Shown one piece after another: positions 9,486-18,162 of a stretch of DNA of 64,000 nucleotides (positions are counted from its first letter, which is position 1; each line of letters begins with the position of its first letter). The position numbers and the translations under genes are program-made. The notes under the pieces are model-generated. The model worked only from the letters and a program-made list of their open reading frames with translations, was not told the DNA's origin and searched no databases. The DNA is taken from assembly GCF_021725675.1 (NCBI RefSeq), contig NZ_JAKJPO010000001.1, forward strand, positions 806,001-870,000. The letters run 5' to 3'. Source of the stretch: Marilutibacter chinensis. Its GTDB lineage: Bacteria; Pseudomonadota; Gammaproteobacteria; Xanthomonadales; Xanthomonadaceae.

Positions 9486-10400
9486 TCAGGCCACCGCCGG
9501 CAATGCGGGAAGCGCCGTTCCACCCGTTGTCGCCGCCTGCCTGTCATTCTCGATCCGGCCGCTCAGCCAGCGCTGGGCCGCGCCGATCAGCTCAAGGTCG
9601 CCCGGATCGACTGTCGGAGCCGGCGTCCCTGCATGATCGGCCAGCCACAGCAGCACGGTCTGGCCGGCGCGGCCGAGATCGACGTGGCGTTGCACGAGAC
9701 CCGCTCCCTGCCCCCGGGTGTCACCGGCGACCGCGACCAGCGCCCACAGCGAATGAACGCCGAATGCGGTCTGCAGCATGCGATCGCGCATGAATCCCAG
9801 TGCCTGGTTGATGTTCTCGACGATGTCGCGTGCGGCCATCGCCGCCATCGGGTCGACCCGCAGCGACAGGAACTCGGCCAGCGAGCCGATCGCCGTTTCC
9901 AGCACCACGCGTTCGCGGATGTCGCTGCCGTCGGCCTGGACGACGATGGCTTCGCACAGCCCGGCCATCAGTTGATCGAAGTACGGCGGCTCGATCGCCC
10001 GGGCGAAGATCGCAGCGCGTTCGCCCTCGCCCAGACGCTCGCGCCGTGCGCGCCAGAAGTCGTTGAGCAGGCGTGCAACCGGGCCGATCGGCTGGGTGAT
10101 CGCGCCGCTGGCGAACAACCCGGCGATCAGTTCCGCGGTCGCCAGCAGGCCTGCATCCTCGAGCTTGGCGGCGAAGTACAGCGGCGCGGCCGCACGCAGC
10201 CGGACCCGGTCGAGACCGCCGGCCGGACCAGGCGGCAGATCGATCGCGCCCAGTTCGTCGATGCCCGGGCCGGCCAGCGCCGATGCGAGCACGTTGCGGT
10301 CGCCCAGCACCGCCATCGCCAGCGACAGTGAGCGCAACAGCCCGTCGTGCTCGTGTCGTGGAAGGAGACAGACATCCGGTGGTGGCGGGGCCAGGCGCAT
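9486..10400 (-). CDS. Cassette protein related to the C-terminal half of the 704-residue protein
   Basis: 304 residues, alpha-helical, no signal peptide, function unknown. It aligns by eye with the C-terminal half of the protein at 14314-16428: GEGERAAIFARAIEP with GERRDLYMRVFG, AGQTVLLWLADHAGTP with AGAVIIRWLANHHQR, and PTVDPGDLELIGAAQRWLSG with PTVEPNDWDLVQACEQWLAV. A duplicated structural or scaffold domain is therefore likely within the operon. The start at 10400 follows a CGGAGC site and lies 13 bp after the preceding stop; the following gene starts 1 bp after its stop. It could be an interaction partner for paralogue 1, as the larger relative may be for the others. Confidence 0.72.
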   Translation of the reverse strand: MRLAPPPPDVCLLPRHEHDGLLRSLSLAMAVLGDRNVLASALAGPGIDELGAIDLPPGPAGGLDRVRLRAAAPLYFAAKLEDAGLLATAELIAGLFASGAITQPIGPVARLLNDFWRARRERLGEGERAAIFARAIEPPYFDQLMAGLCEAIVVQADGSDIRERVVLETAIGSLAEFLSLRVDPMAAMAARDIVENINQALGFMRDRMLQTAFGVHSLWALVAVAGDTRGQGAGLVQRHVDLGRAGQTVLLWLADHAGTPAPTVDPGDLELIGAAQRWLSGRIENDRQAATTGGTALPALPAVA

Positions 10401-10413
10401 GCGCGTGCTCCGC

Positions 10414-11655
10414 TCAGCCGCCGCTGCCGGCGGCCGCGTTGCGCGTGGAGGGAACGTAGTTCGGATCGATCGGAGTCGAGTTGCCCTGGATCGCGGCGAT
10501 CATCGCCGGCGAGGCCAGCTTCTCCATCGGGAAGTAATCCGACTTGAAGTTGACCCGCACCTCGCCGGTCAGCTTGGCCTTCATCTCCTGCTTGGATTCG
10601 GACTCCTCGTCCACCGACGAGGACACCGTGGTCATGTGGGTCTGCACATTGGTATTGGCGGTCGCGGCACCGCCCCATCCGAAGTGCGCGCCGGCCACGG
10701 TGGTGTTGCGGTTGTAGCTGGTGTCGCGGTCGTACAGGGAGGCGGCCGCGCTGCGCTGGGCCTGGTCGGAAGCGCGGAAGTCGAACACCACCTTGGCGTT
10801 GATCGCGCCGTCGGTGATCACGATCCGGTTGATGCCGAGGATCACCATCGACGACAGCAGCTGCTGGCGGCTGCGCGCCATCTGCATCCGCGCCGCCTGC
10901 GCCAGCCGGCCTTCCTGCTCGGGGTCGGACAGGTCGGTGACCGGCTTGGCCATCTGCATTTCCTGGTTGACCCGGCCCATCACCTCCTGCGCATTGTCTT
11001 CGTTCACGAGCGCAATGCGCGGGCCGGCACCCTCGTCGAAGCCGTCGCTGCCGGTTTCGATGCGGAAATCGCCCGGGAAGCGGTCGACCAGCCAGTCTCG
11101 CGCGTTGTTCAGGCTGATGTTGTCGGAGGCGAACTGGTCGACGGTCTGCGACACCGACTTGAGCAGTTCGCCGTAGGCGCGCATCTGCTGGATCGAGGCG
11201 TCGACGATCGCCTGGAACACGTTCTGGATCAGGCCGCCGACGAAGGCCGGGAAATCCACCGCGCCTATGTACTTGCGGAAGTTGGTCGCGCCCTGTTCGA
11301 CCGAGCCGGCCTCGAAGTCGCTGCCGGCGAAGGTGCCGACCTTTTCCGAGGCCTTGCGCTTGGCCGCATCGACCTCGCCGGCCAACGCGCGCGCCAGGCC
11401 GCCCTGCGGCGCCTCGTCCTTGGCCAGAACGCCACGTCCCGGGGTCAGTTCCTGTCTGGCGAGTCCATCCGGATTCGACATGTACGAGGCGACCCGCACC
11501 ATGTTGCGGGCCAGTTCCTGCTGCTCGGCGACCGGCAGTTCGCGAAACCCCTGCGAGGACTCGAGCAGCCGTCGCACCTGCGGCCGCACCGCGGCCAGGG
11601 TTTCGTCATCCAGCCAGGCCGGGTTATGGGCTGCGCGTGGCACGGGTTCGCTCAT
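10414..11655 (-). CDS. Cassette paralogue 2
   Basis: 413-residue cytosolic-looking protein. It has the shared N-terminal helical domain (about 24-62, VRRLLESSQGFREL to MVRVASYM), a LARALAGEV junction at 87-95, and the family core: VDFPAFVGGLIQNVF, SIQQMRAYGELL, ARDWLVDRFPGDF, RQQLLSSMVILGINRIVITDG, and VRVNFKSDYFPMEKL followed by a short tail. The function is not recognised. It is flanked by paralogue 3 (39 bp upstream) and the 304-residue gene (13 bp downstream). Closely spaced paralogues retained in one operon suggest hetero-oligomeric subunits rather than redundant enzymes, which is an inference. Confidence 0.75.
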   Translation of the reverse strand: MSEPVPRAAHNPAWLDDETLAAVRPQVRRLLESSQGFRELPVAEQQELARNMVRVASYMSNPDGLARQELTPGRGVLAKDEAPQGGLARALAGEVDAAKRKASEKVGTFAGSDFEAGSVEQGATNFRKYIGAVDFPAFVGGLIQNVFQAIVDASIQQMRAYGELLKSVSQTVDQFASDNISLNNARDWLVDRFPGDFRIETGSDGFDEGAGPRIALVNEDNAQEVMGRVNQEMQMAKPVTDLSDPEQEGRLAQAARMQMARSRQQLLSSMVILGINRIVITDGAINAKVVFDFRASDQAQRSAAASLYDRDTSYNRNTTVAGAHFGWGGAATANTNVQTHMTTVSSSVDEESESKQEMKAKLTGEVRVNFKSDYFPMEKLASPAMIAAIQGNSTPIDPNYVPSTRNAAAGSGG

Positions 11656-11694
11656 GGCGTGGGCTCCGTGTCGGTTCGGTGGCCGCGCCCCTGG

Positions 11695-13047
11695 TCAGGG
11701 CGTGGCCGCGGGAGGGGCGGCCGCCGGGGTTTCGCCGGTCGCGGGCGCGGTGCCGGACTGCGCAGGCGGCGGCCGATTGGCCATGGTCTTGACCATGCCC
11801 GGCTGCGCGTTCATCTGGATCGCCGCGATCGCCTCCGGGTTGGCCATTTTCTCCAGCGGCAGATAGTCGCTCTTGAAGTTCACTTCGACCTGGCCGGCCA
11901 GGCTCGCGCGGGCCTGCAGCGATGCGTCGTTCTGCAGCTGCGAGGTGCTCATCATCTTGATGATCGGCTGCTCTGTGTACTTGTAGTTGCCCTTCGAGTA
12001 CCAGCTCGCGTCCTGGCGGTTCTCGCCCGTGCCGCTGCCGCCTTCGTACTGGTAGTCGTACTCGCCCTCGCGGTTGCGGGTCTTGGCGATGTTGCCGTAC
12101 GCATCGCGCTGATGATCCATCTTGGCCGCACTGTGGCGGTACTTGAGGTTGTCGCGGGCCTGGAAGTCGTACATCACCTTGGCCGAGATGCGGCCGTCGG
12201 TGACCACGATGCGGTTGATGCCCAGCATCACCAGGGTCGCGAGCAGTTGCTGGCGGCCGGTCGCGATCTGGGTGCGCGCGGCCGGCACCAGCAACGCCTC
12301 GACCAGCTCGTCGTCAAGACGGGTGATCGGCTTCTCCAGCGGCAGAGACTGGTTCAGGCGCTCGATCGCCCGGCGTTCGTCGACGTCCTGGCGCACGACC
12401 ACGCGCGGCTCGTTGCCGGGCTGCTCGTCGCCGAAGCCGCCGAAATCGCCCCAGTCGCCGCCCCCCATCTGCAGCTGGAAGATGTCCGGGAACTGCTCGA
12501 CCAGGTGGTCGCGGCCCTGGTTCTGGGTGGTGTTGTCGTCGCGGAACTGGTTCAGGCTCTTGGAGACATCCGCGACCAGCTTGGCGTAGGCCTCCATCTG
12601 CTGGATCGAGGAAGTGACGATCGAATTGAATACGCCGTCGATCAGTCCTGTCACGAACTCGGGGAAATTGACCGCCTGCATCAGTGCGCCTGCCTGTTGC
12701 ACGCCGGTCTTCAGCGCGGTGCCGAACTCGGGCTGATCCGACGCCGGCAGGGGTTCGCTGTCATCGCCTGCAAGCGCGCGTACCTGCGGGCTCTGCTGAT
12801 GCGGCTTCAGGCGGATGCCGTCCGGTTCGGCCAGATAGCTGCCGATCTGGACCAGCCCCTTGGCCAGGGCCTCGCGCTTTTCCGGCGCCAGGTCCTGGAA
12901 CGATTGCGCCTGCTCCAACATCTGCCGCACCTTGCGGCGCACGACATCGGTGGTTTCCCGGCTGGCCGTCGGGGCGGCCGCGGGAGAACCCGTCGACGCC
13001 GCCATCGCACGGGCCGAGGGGACTGTCTTGGGAAATATGGCGGACAT
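11695..13047 (-). CDS. Cassette paralogue 3
   Basis: 450-residue member of the same family: N-terminal helical domain (about 35-75, VRQMLEQAQSFQDL), QVRALAGDD junction at 88-96, core with VNFPEFVTGLIDGVF, SIQQMEAYAKLV, RQQLLATLVMLGINRIVVTDG, KVMYDFQARDN, and the C-terminal VEVNFKSDYLPLEKMANPE. Between the two core halves sits a Gly/Tyr/Asn-rich insert (about 330-370) not found in the others. The Pro/Ala-rich tail is short. The start at 13047 has GGAG ten bases upstream. A REP-like palindrome lies between it and the 351-residue gene, so read-through there may be reduced. Confidence 0.75.
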   Translation of the reverse strand: MSAIFPKTVPSARAMAASTGSPAAAPTASRETTDVVRRKVRQMLEQAQSFQDLAPEKREALAKGLVQIGSYLAEPDGIRLKPHQQSPQVRALAGDDSEPLPASDQPEFGTALKTGVQQAGALMQAVNFPEFVTGLIDGVFNSIVTSSIQQMEAYAKLVADVSKSLNQFRDDNTTQNQGRDHLVEQFPDIFQLQMGGGDWGDFGGFGDEQPGNEPRVVVRQDVDERRAIERLNQSLPLEKPITRLDDELVEALLVPAARTQIATGRQQLLATLVMLGINRIVVTDGRISAKVMYDFQARDNLKYRHSAAKMDHQRDAYGNIAKTRNREGEYDYQYEGGSGTGENRQDASWYSKGNYKYTEQPIIKMMSTSQLQNDASLQARASLAGQVEVNFKSDYLPLEKMANPEAIAAIQMNAQPGMVKTMANRPPPAQSGTAPATGETPAAAPPAATP

Positions 13048-13110
13048 GGCCTGTGCTCCGGATAGGGGTTGATGCTGAACTGGAATGGCGACGTCGGAGC
13101 CGGGTTCCCG

Positions 13111-13176
13111 CAGGAGCGGCGCAAACCGCGATGAAGCTTTGCGTGAAGTCCCTGTCGCGGCTTACGCCGCTCCTGC
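13111..13176. repeat. REP-like palindrome, copy 1
   Basis: CAGGAGCGGCGCAAACCGCG ... TCGCGGCTTACGCCGCTCCTG: two inverted arms around a short spacer, in the 160-bp gap inside the cassette operon. It is the same element as the copies near 33.3, 47.9, 50.8, 52.4 and 53.4 kb. Confidence 0.85.
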
Positions 13177-13208
13177 CGGACGCTCCGACGGGTTGTCGAC
13201 CACGGCGT

Positions 13209-14264
13209 TCACTGCAGCGCCCTCGCCTCCTCCAACTGCTCGCGCATCTCGAACTCGATCGGCCGCACGTACAGGCTGATCCGCGCCGGCGAGTTGGGCG
13301 TCACCCGGATGCTCAGCACCGAGAAATGCCCCTGTTCGCCCGCCTCCATGCCGAATGCTTCCAGCCAGCGCGACAGCGCGGCCAGCTGGCGCGGGCGCTC
13401 GGCCAGGCCGAGCTTGAGCAGATCGAGAAAGCGCGCCGGCAGGTCGGGCAACGACGCCAGCAGGATCTCGAGCTTCATCTCGACGCCACCGGGGGTGTTG
13501 CGCATGCCGATCAGCACGCCGCCGGACGGCAGCTCGAAGCGCCCGCCCAGGGCCACGCCGACGATCCGCATCAGGCTCGGCAACTGATGGCCGATCCCGA
13601 GCCGGTTCATCAGCGGCCCAAGCGCCGACACCATCAGCGGGCCACGGTGCAGGAAGGTCACCCGCTGGCTGCCGGCCTCCCGGTTGCAACCGATCGAGGT
13701 GAAGATCGGCATCAGGCTCGGCATCTCGTTCATCGCCTGGCGGGTCAGCCGTGCGAGCGGTGCGGCGAGCGCGTCGATCTGGCTGGGAAGCAGCTCGTAG
13801 TAGATCTTGGTCGCGTACAGCCCGTCCTCGTCGAACGCGCTGCCGAACCAGGCCCCATAGCTCATCCAGCCCAGGCCGCCGAAGCCGCGCCACTCCTCGC
13901 TGCGCGAATCGAACCAGCGCAGCGCATCGCGGCCGAACACCGGACACACCAGTCGCCGCATCTCGCGGGTGGCTTCGTCGCGGCGCGCGACCGGCGACGC
14001 TTCCGGGCCGAGCGGCTCGATCGTGAAGCGAAGCGTGCCGGGCTCCGCCTCCGAAAAGGACGGCTCGTACGGCACCGCACCCGGGGTCAGCGCATTGCGG
14101 GTGTAGGCGATGTCGTCCTCCGGCAGGCTGAAGGTACGGTCGATCAGCGAGTCCAGATAGGGCAGAGGATCGCGCGTACCCAGCGCCCGCGCCGCGCTGC
14201 TGAGCGAACGCTTGACGTGGGCCGCCATCGGCCGTTTGCCGGTGTGGCTGATTGGCTTGTTCAT
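13209..14264 (-). CDS. Cassette protein of unknown function, 351 residues
   Basis: No family recognised with confidence. No signal peptide or membrane span is seen. The C-terminal two thirds alternates helices with strands that carry K/R and Y near each other (ATKIYYELLP about 165-174, ARISLYVRPIEFE near the end, QRVTFLHRG, GVEMKLEIL). This loosely recalls the repeated strands of ABBA-fold aromatic prenyltransferases, but no catalytic pattern can be confirmed and the resemblance may be chance. The start has GGGAG about eight bases upstream. It lies 49 bp downstream of the 704-residue gene and belongs to the same transcription unit. Confidence 0.68.
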   Translation of the reverse strand: MNKPISHTGKRPMAAHVKRSLSSAARALGTRDPLPYLDSLIDRTFSLPEDDIAYTRNALTPGAVPYEPSFSEAEPGTLRFTIEPLGPEASPVARRDEATREMRRLVCPVFGRDALRWFDSRSEEWRGFGGLGWMSYGAWFGSAFDEDGLYATKIYYELLPSQIDALAAPLARLTRQAMNEMPSLMPIFTSIGCNREAGSQRVTFLHRGPLMVSALGPLMNRLGIGHQLPSLMRIVGVALGGRFELPSGGVLIGMRNTPGGVEMKLEILLASLPDLPARFLDLLKLGLAERPRQLAALSRWLEAFGMEAGEQGHFSVLSIRVTPNSPARISLYVRPIEFEMREQLEEARALQ

Positions 14265-14313
14265 GGCCTTGCTCCCATGACTGTGAGGCCCTCGATGACG
14301 TGGCGATGCCGGT

Positions 14314-16428
14314 TCACAGCGGCGGCAACGCGCCGTTCAGGCTGCCGCCGATGCCGCCGGTCAACGACTCCAGCGCTTCGCGCGCGAACGCCGGCATCTC
14401 GATCGGCTTGCTGGTGATGACCGGCGACTCCACCGGCTGCGCGAACTGCTCGACGTGGTCGTCCTGCACGCCGCCTACCGCCAGCCACTGCTCGCACGCC
14501 TGCACCAGATCCCAGTCATTGGGCTCGACCGTCGGCCGATCGCTGCCGCGCAGTTGCGGATTGGTCAGCGCCGCCAGCGAGATCACCTCGCCGAACCGCC
14601 CGCCCAGACGCTGGTGGTGATTGGCCAGCCAGCGGATGATCACCGCACCGGCATGGGCCTGGGTGCGGTAGCGGTGGGTATTGCGCGGCCCGCCAAGATA
14701 GTTGGCGTTGACCTGGTCGATCACCTGCCAGATGTCGCGTGCGCCGAACGCGGTACGCAGCTCCGGATCGTTGAGCTTCTCCAGGTACTCGCGGATCATC
14801 GACTGCAACTCGGTCGCGGCGAAATAGGCGATGCCGTACCCATGCAGCGAAAGATTCGCGGCCAGATCGCGGCCGGCCTTGCGGACCTGCTCCTGCGACA
14901 CCGCCACCGGGATGTTGCTGCGCAGCAGCCGGTCGACGGTGAGCTGGCGCGCGAACGAGGACACCGCCGAGACGAAGCGCAGCCACAGGTCGTTGAACTC
15001 GCGGTTGGGCTGGTTGCCGTTGGGGTCGCCGCCGGGTGCGCCGAACACCCGCATGTACAGGTCGCGGCGCTCGCCCTCGGTGATCCGGTCGACCGCACGC
15101 TTGTAGTAATTGAACAGGTAGTCGCCGGCCTTGCCGCGTCCCAGCGGCAGCAGTCCCGCGCGGAACAGCTCGACGATGCGCTCGACCACCTGCGGCAGGT
15201 GCATCTCCTCCAGCATCCAGGAGAAGTAGATCGCCTGTACCGCGTGCAGGTTCTCGCGGACGATCTCGACGTCGGTGCTTTCGTCCAGGTCGGGGAGCAC
15301 GATCTCCATCGAGGACGGCGGTGCGCCGGCCACGACGCCGGTGTCCATGTCGTACGCGTTCTGGATGCGGCTGGCGAGCCAGGCATCGTTGGCGCTGACC
15401 TTCTCGTTGGCGAGGCGACGCACCACCGCGGCGACGTTGCGGCCGCTGAGCGCGCAGATCGTCTCGGACGGCCCCGGCTCGAATGCGGCCAGGCTCGCAC
15501 GGATGGAGGCGGCGACCGCGGCATCGCTGGCTTCGGCCTTCGCCTCCTTCGCGGTGGCCAGCGCTTCCCTGGCCAGCACCGCGGCGGTTTTCGCCTGCTC
15601 GGCAGCCGCGTCGGCGGCCTTGGTCGCCAGGGTCAGCGCGCGCTTGGCGGCGGTCACTTCCTTGTTGCCACGCGAACTTCCGCCCTGCAGGGCATCGAGC
15701 TCGGCCTGCTTCTCCTTCACCGTGCGGGCAAGGGCCTGGGCCGACTCCTTCGCCGCCTGGGCGGCGCGTTCGGCCTCGGCGGCGCGGGTCGCGGCCCCCT
15801 GCGCGGCGTTGATCGCAGCGCGCTTGGCCATCGCGTGGTCGAGCACCTCGGCACGGCTCTGCGGGTCGCCGCCTGGTTCCACGCAACCGACGATCGCCGG
15901 ATCGACCAGGCCTGCATCGATCTGCGACTTCAGGCTGACCTCGTAACGCTGGCTCAACTGCGCGTACACCGCATCGAACAGCGCCCGATGACGGCGATAC
16001 TCGCCCTGGGCGCTGCTGATCTTCTGCACGAAGTCCGGGCGCGAAGCATCGGTGTAGCCGTCGATCTGCAGCAGACCGCAGATCGACGCGATCTCGCGCT
16101 CGTTCTTCTCCAGCGGGTCGAGCAGGTTGCCGAGCATGCGCTGGCTGCCAAGCAGGCCATACTCGTGCACGAAGGCGTTGTCGCGACGCAACTCGCTCCA
16201 GTCCTTCTGCTGATGGGTCGCGGCGACCAGCCGGTAGAACGGATCGATCACCACGTCGCTGCCGAGCTGCTTGCGTATCCGCGCCAGCTCGTCCAGCTGC
16301 TTGCTGTTCAGGCCGCCGCTGCTTTCGGCTGTCTTGTCGATGGTTTCGAGGACCTGCAGGCGGGCGCGCAGCTCCTGGCGCTTCTTCAGCTCGCGCTCGC
16401 CCAGGTCGACCAGCAGGATGCGTTTCAT
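14314..16428 (-). CDS. Large coiled-coil cassette protein, 704 residues
   Basis: Function unknown. Residues 1-210 are mostly helical and charged. A long Ala/Lys/Glu/Gln-rich coiled coil spans about 215-305 (AEAERAAQAAKESAQALA and similar heptads). A C-terminal helical domain (about 400-650) resembles the whole 304-residue protein encoded downstream. No Walker motif, signal peptide or membrane segment is apparent. The start at 16428 overlaps the TGA of a 39-codon ORF as ATGA and has AGGAGA nine bases upstream. A structural or scaffold role fits the coiled coil and the duplicated domain but is inferred. Confidence 0.78.
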   Translation of the reverse strand: MKRILLVDLGERELKKRQELRARLQVLETIDKTAESSGGLNSKQLDELARIRKQLGSDVVIDPFYRLVAATHQQKDWSELRRDNAFVHEYGLLGSQRMLGNLLDPLEKNEREIASICGLLQIDGYTDASRPDFVQKISSAQGEYRRHRALFDAVYAQLSQRYEVSLKSQIDAGLVDPAIVGCVEPGGDPQSRAEVLDHAMAKRAAINAAQGAATRAAEAERAAQAAKESAQALARTVKEKQAELDALQGGSSRGNKEVTAAKRALTLATKAADAAAEQAKTAAVLAREALATAKEAKAEASDAAVAASIRASLAAFEPGPSETICALSGRNVAAVVRRLANEKVSANDAWLASRIQNAYDMDTGVVAGAPPSSMEIVLPDLDESTDVEIVRENLHAVQAIYFSWMLEEMHLPQVVERIVELFRAGLLPLGRGKAGDYLFNYYKRAVDRITEGERRDLYMRVFGAPGGDPNGNQPNREFNDLWLRFVSAVSSFARQLTVDRLLRSNIPVAVSQEQVRKAGRDLAANLSLHGYGIAYFAATELQSMIREYLEKLNDPELRTAFGARDIWQVIDQVNANYLGGPRNTHRYRTQAHAGAVIIRWLANHHQRLGGRFGEVISLAALTNPQLRGSDRPTVEPNDWDLVQACEQWLAVGGVQDDHVEQFAQPVESPVITSKPIEMPAFAREALESLTGGIGGSLNGALPPL

Positions 16429-16544
16429 GACTGTTCTCTCCTATCGGGAACGGAGTGGATGGAGCGGGCGCGACGCACTGTCGGAACGGCCGCCGCGGTG
16501 CCCACCGGTTTGCGGGACTTGCAGGAACTTCGTTTGCTCGCCAT
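16425..16544 (-). CDS. Small basic protein, 39 residues
   Basis: Short ORF between the subtilase and the 704-residue gene. It has a strong ribosome binding site (GAGGAGA, five bases before ATG) and its TGA overlaps the next ATG as ATGA, the same junction type used by several other genes of this operon. The peptide begins MASKRSSCKSRKP and is rich in Arg/Lys and Ser, with one Cys. It may be a real small subunit or a leader peptide that couples translation of the following gene. No homology is claimed. Confidence 0.55.
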   Translation of the reverse strand: MASKRSSCKSRKPVGTAAAVPTVRRARSIHSVPDRREQS

Positions 16545-16611
16545 GGGGGTTCTCCTCGGCAGCGGTGCATGGGTGTTGCCGTGCGGTCGCATGGCAACGG
16601 TCTTGCAGTGA

Positions 16612-18162
16612 TCAGGCCGCGACGCGGTCGGCCCCGGATTCAGGGAAATGTTGCGGCGGACGTTCTCCAGTGTGTCCGGCCTCCGGCGTGCCGGTCGCGT
16701 CTTCCCCGGCGGACGCCTCGGCGAGGTCGCGGTCGATACGGCGGTCCAGGAGCCGCAGCGCGGCCATCGCGTCGACCACGCCGCGTCCACAGCCGGTGAC
16801 GCCGGCACGGCCGAACGGACGCGCGCTCTCGACCAGCAGTTCGCGCGTCTCTTCGCTGTCGAGTGGCCATGCGCGGCGCTGCGCGCGCGAAGCCAGCAGC
16901 GCGCAGACCGCAGCGACGAACGGAGCGGCGAAGCTGGTGCCGGTCGCGTTCTGGTAGCCGTGCAGCCCGCAGGTCAGGATCTCGCGGCCGGGCGCGCATA
17001 CGGAAACATGGCGTCCGCGGGTGCTGAAGCTGGCCGGTTGCAGGTCGCGGCCGACTGCGCCGACCGCGATCACGCCGTCATGGGCCGCCGGGTAGTAGCG
17101 CTCCTCGAGCCCCGAGTTGCCGCTGGCGGCGACCAGGATCACGCCACGCGCCAGCGCATAACGGATGACCTCCTCGTGCGGTCGCGGCGCGTCACCCGCC
17201 AGCGCGCTTTCCGGGGTGCCGAAGCTCATGTTGACGACCTTGACGTTGAGGTCGATCAACCGCTTCATCCCGGCATCGATGTTATCGAGCGCGCCGACCC
17301 CGAAACGGCGGTCGCCCGGACCGAGCGCCGCGCCCAGCACACGTACCGGCGTCAGCCCGCACGCACCGGCACCGCCCGGCGGTATGCCGCGCCCCTGGGC
17401 GGAGAGGATGCCGGCGCAACCGGTGCCGTGGCCGACCTCGTCCTGCGGCTGCTCGCCACGTTCGCGGTAGTCGCCGACCAGGGTCAGGCCGCCGACCAGT
17501 TCGGGATCGAGATCGACGCTGTCGAAACCGGCGCGCAGCCGCGCATGCAGTTCCTCGTGTTCGAGCGCGACGCCGGTATCGGCCAGGCCGATCACGGTCG
17601 CCGGGTCGCCCGGCTCGTAGGCCAGCGCTTCGGGAAGCCGCAGCAGCTCGCGCGCCCACCGCGGGTCGGCCACCGTGCGCGGATCGACCCGCTCCAGATC
17701 CGCGCGGTCGGTATCGGCATCGGCGGCGACCGCGAACGGGCCGCGGCAGAGATGATCGAGACACACCCGCTCGACCACCGGCACCTCGGCCAGGGTCTGC
17801 AGCAGGGCCGGCACCCCGGCCGGATCGCGTACCTCGATGCGCAGCACCCGCGCGACCCCGCTGATCTGCTCGACATCGTCGAAGCGGCGCGCACCGGGCA
17901 CCGGTCGCTCGATACGCCGCTTGCGGGCGCTGTGCAGGCGGGTGACCCGGAACGCGCCGCCGTGGTGCCGCAGCAGGCGGTCGATCACGCCACCGTCGAT
18001 ATGCTCGGCCTTGTCGGTGCCGTAGCCGACCACCGCACGCAGCCCGGGCACGTGCTCGGGAACCTCGCCTAGACGGAGCGTCAGCAGCAGGCGGCCAGGC
18101 ACCCACGCCGGCATGCGCGCCCGTGGTCTTCCGGTGCCGGAGCCGATGGAATGACGGTTCAT
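16612..18162 (-). CDS. Subtilisin-like serine protease (S8), no signal peptide
   Basis: 516 residues. The catalytic triad motifs are complete and in order: Asp in VIGLADTGVAL, His in DEVGHGTGCAGIL, Ser in NATGTSFAAPFVAA; the oxyanion-hole Asn is in AASGNSG. An N-terminal region of about 170 residues precedes the catalytic domain and may be a chaperone-like prodomain. No export signal is visible with the chosen start. That start (18162) overlaps the preceding TGA as ATGA, which argues for tight translational coupling. It may process the other cassette proteins, for example at the repeated V-R-A-L sites; this is inference. Confidence 0.9.
   Translation of the reverse strand: MNRHSIGSGTGRPRARMPAWVPGRLLLTLRLGEVPEHVPGLRAVVGYGTDKAEHIDGGVIDRLLRHHGGAFRVTRLHSARKRRIERPVPGARRFDDVEQISGVARVLRIEVRDPAGVPALLQTLAEVPVVERVCLDHLCRGPFAVAADADTDRADLERVDPRTVADPRWARELLRLPEALAYEPGDPATVIGLADTGVALEHEELHARLRAGFDSVDLDPELVGGLTLVGDYRERGEQPQDEVGHGTGCAGILSAQGRGIPPGGAGACGLTPVRVLGAALGPGDRRFGVGALDNIDAGMKRLIDLNVKVVNMSFGTPESALAGDAPRPHEEVIRYALARGVILVAASGNSGLEERYYPAAHDGVIAVGAVGRDLQPASFSTRGRHVSVCAPGREILTCGLHGYQNATGTSFAAPFVAAVCALLASRAQRRAWPLDSEETRELLVESARPFGRAGVTGCGRGVVDAMAALRLLDRRIDRDLAEASAGEDATGTPEAGHTGERPPQHFPESGADRVAA

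Noticed and set aside
10063-13065. 1000-residue + strand reading frame opposite paralogues 2 and 3
   Set aside because: Repetitive Arg/Leu/Val/His composition typical of antisense frames in high-GC genes; the minus-strand paralogues share conserved sequence with each other, which fixes the coding strand.
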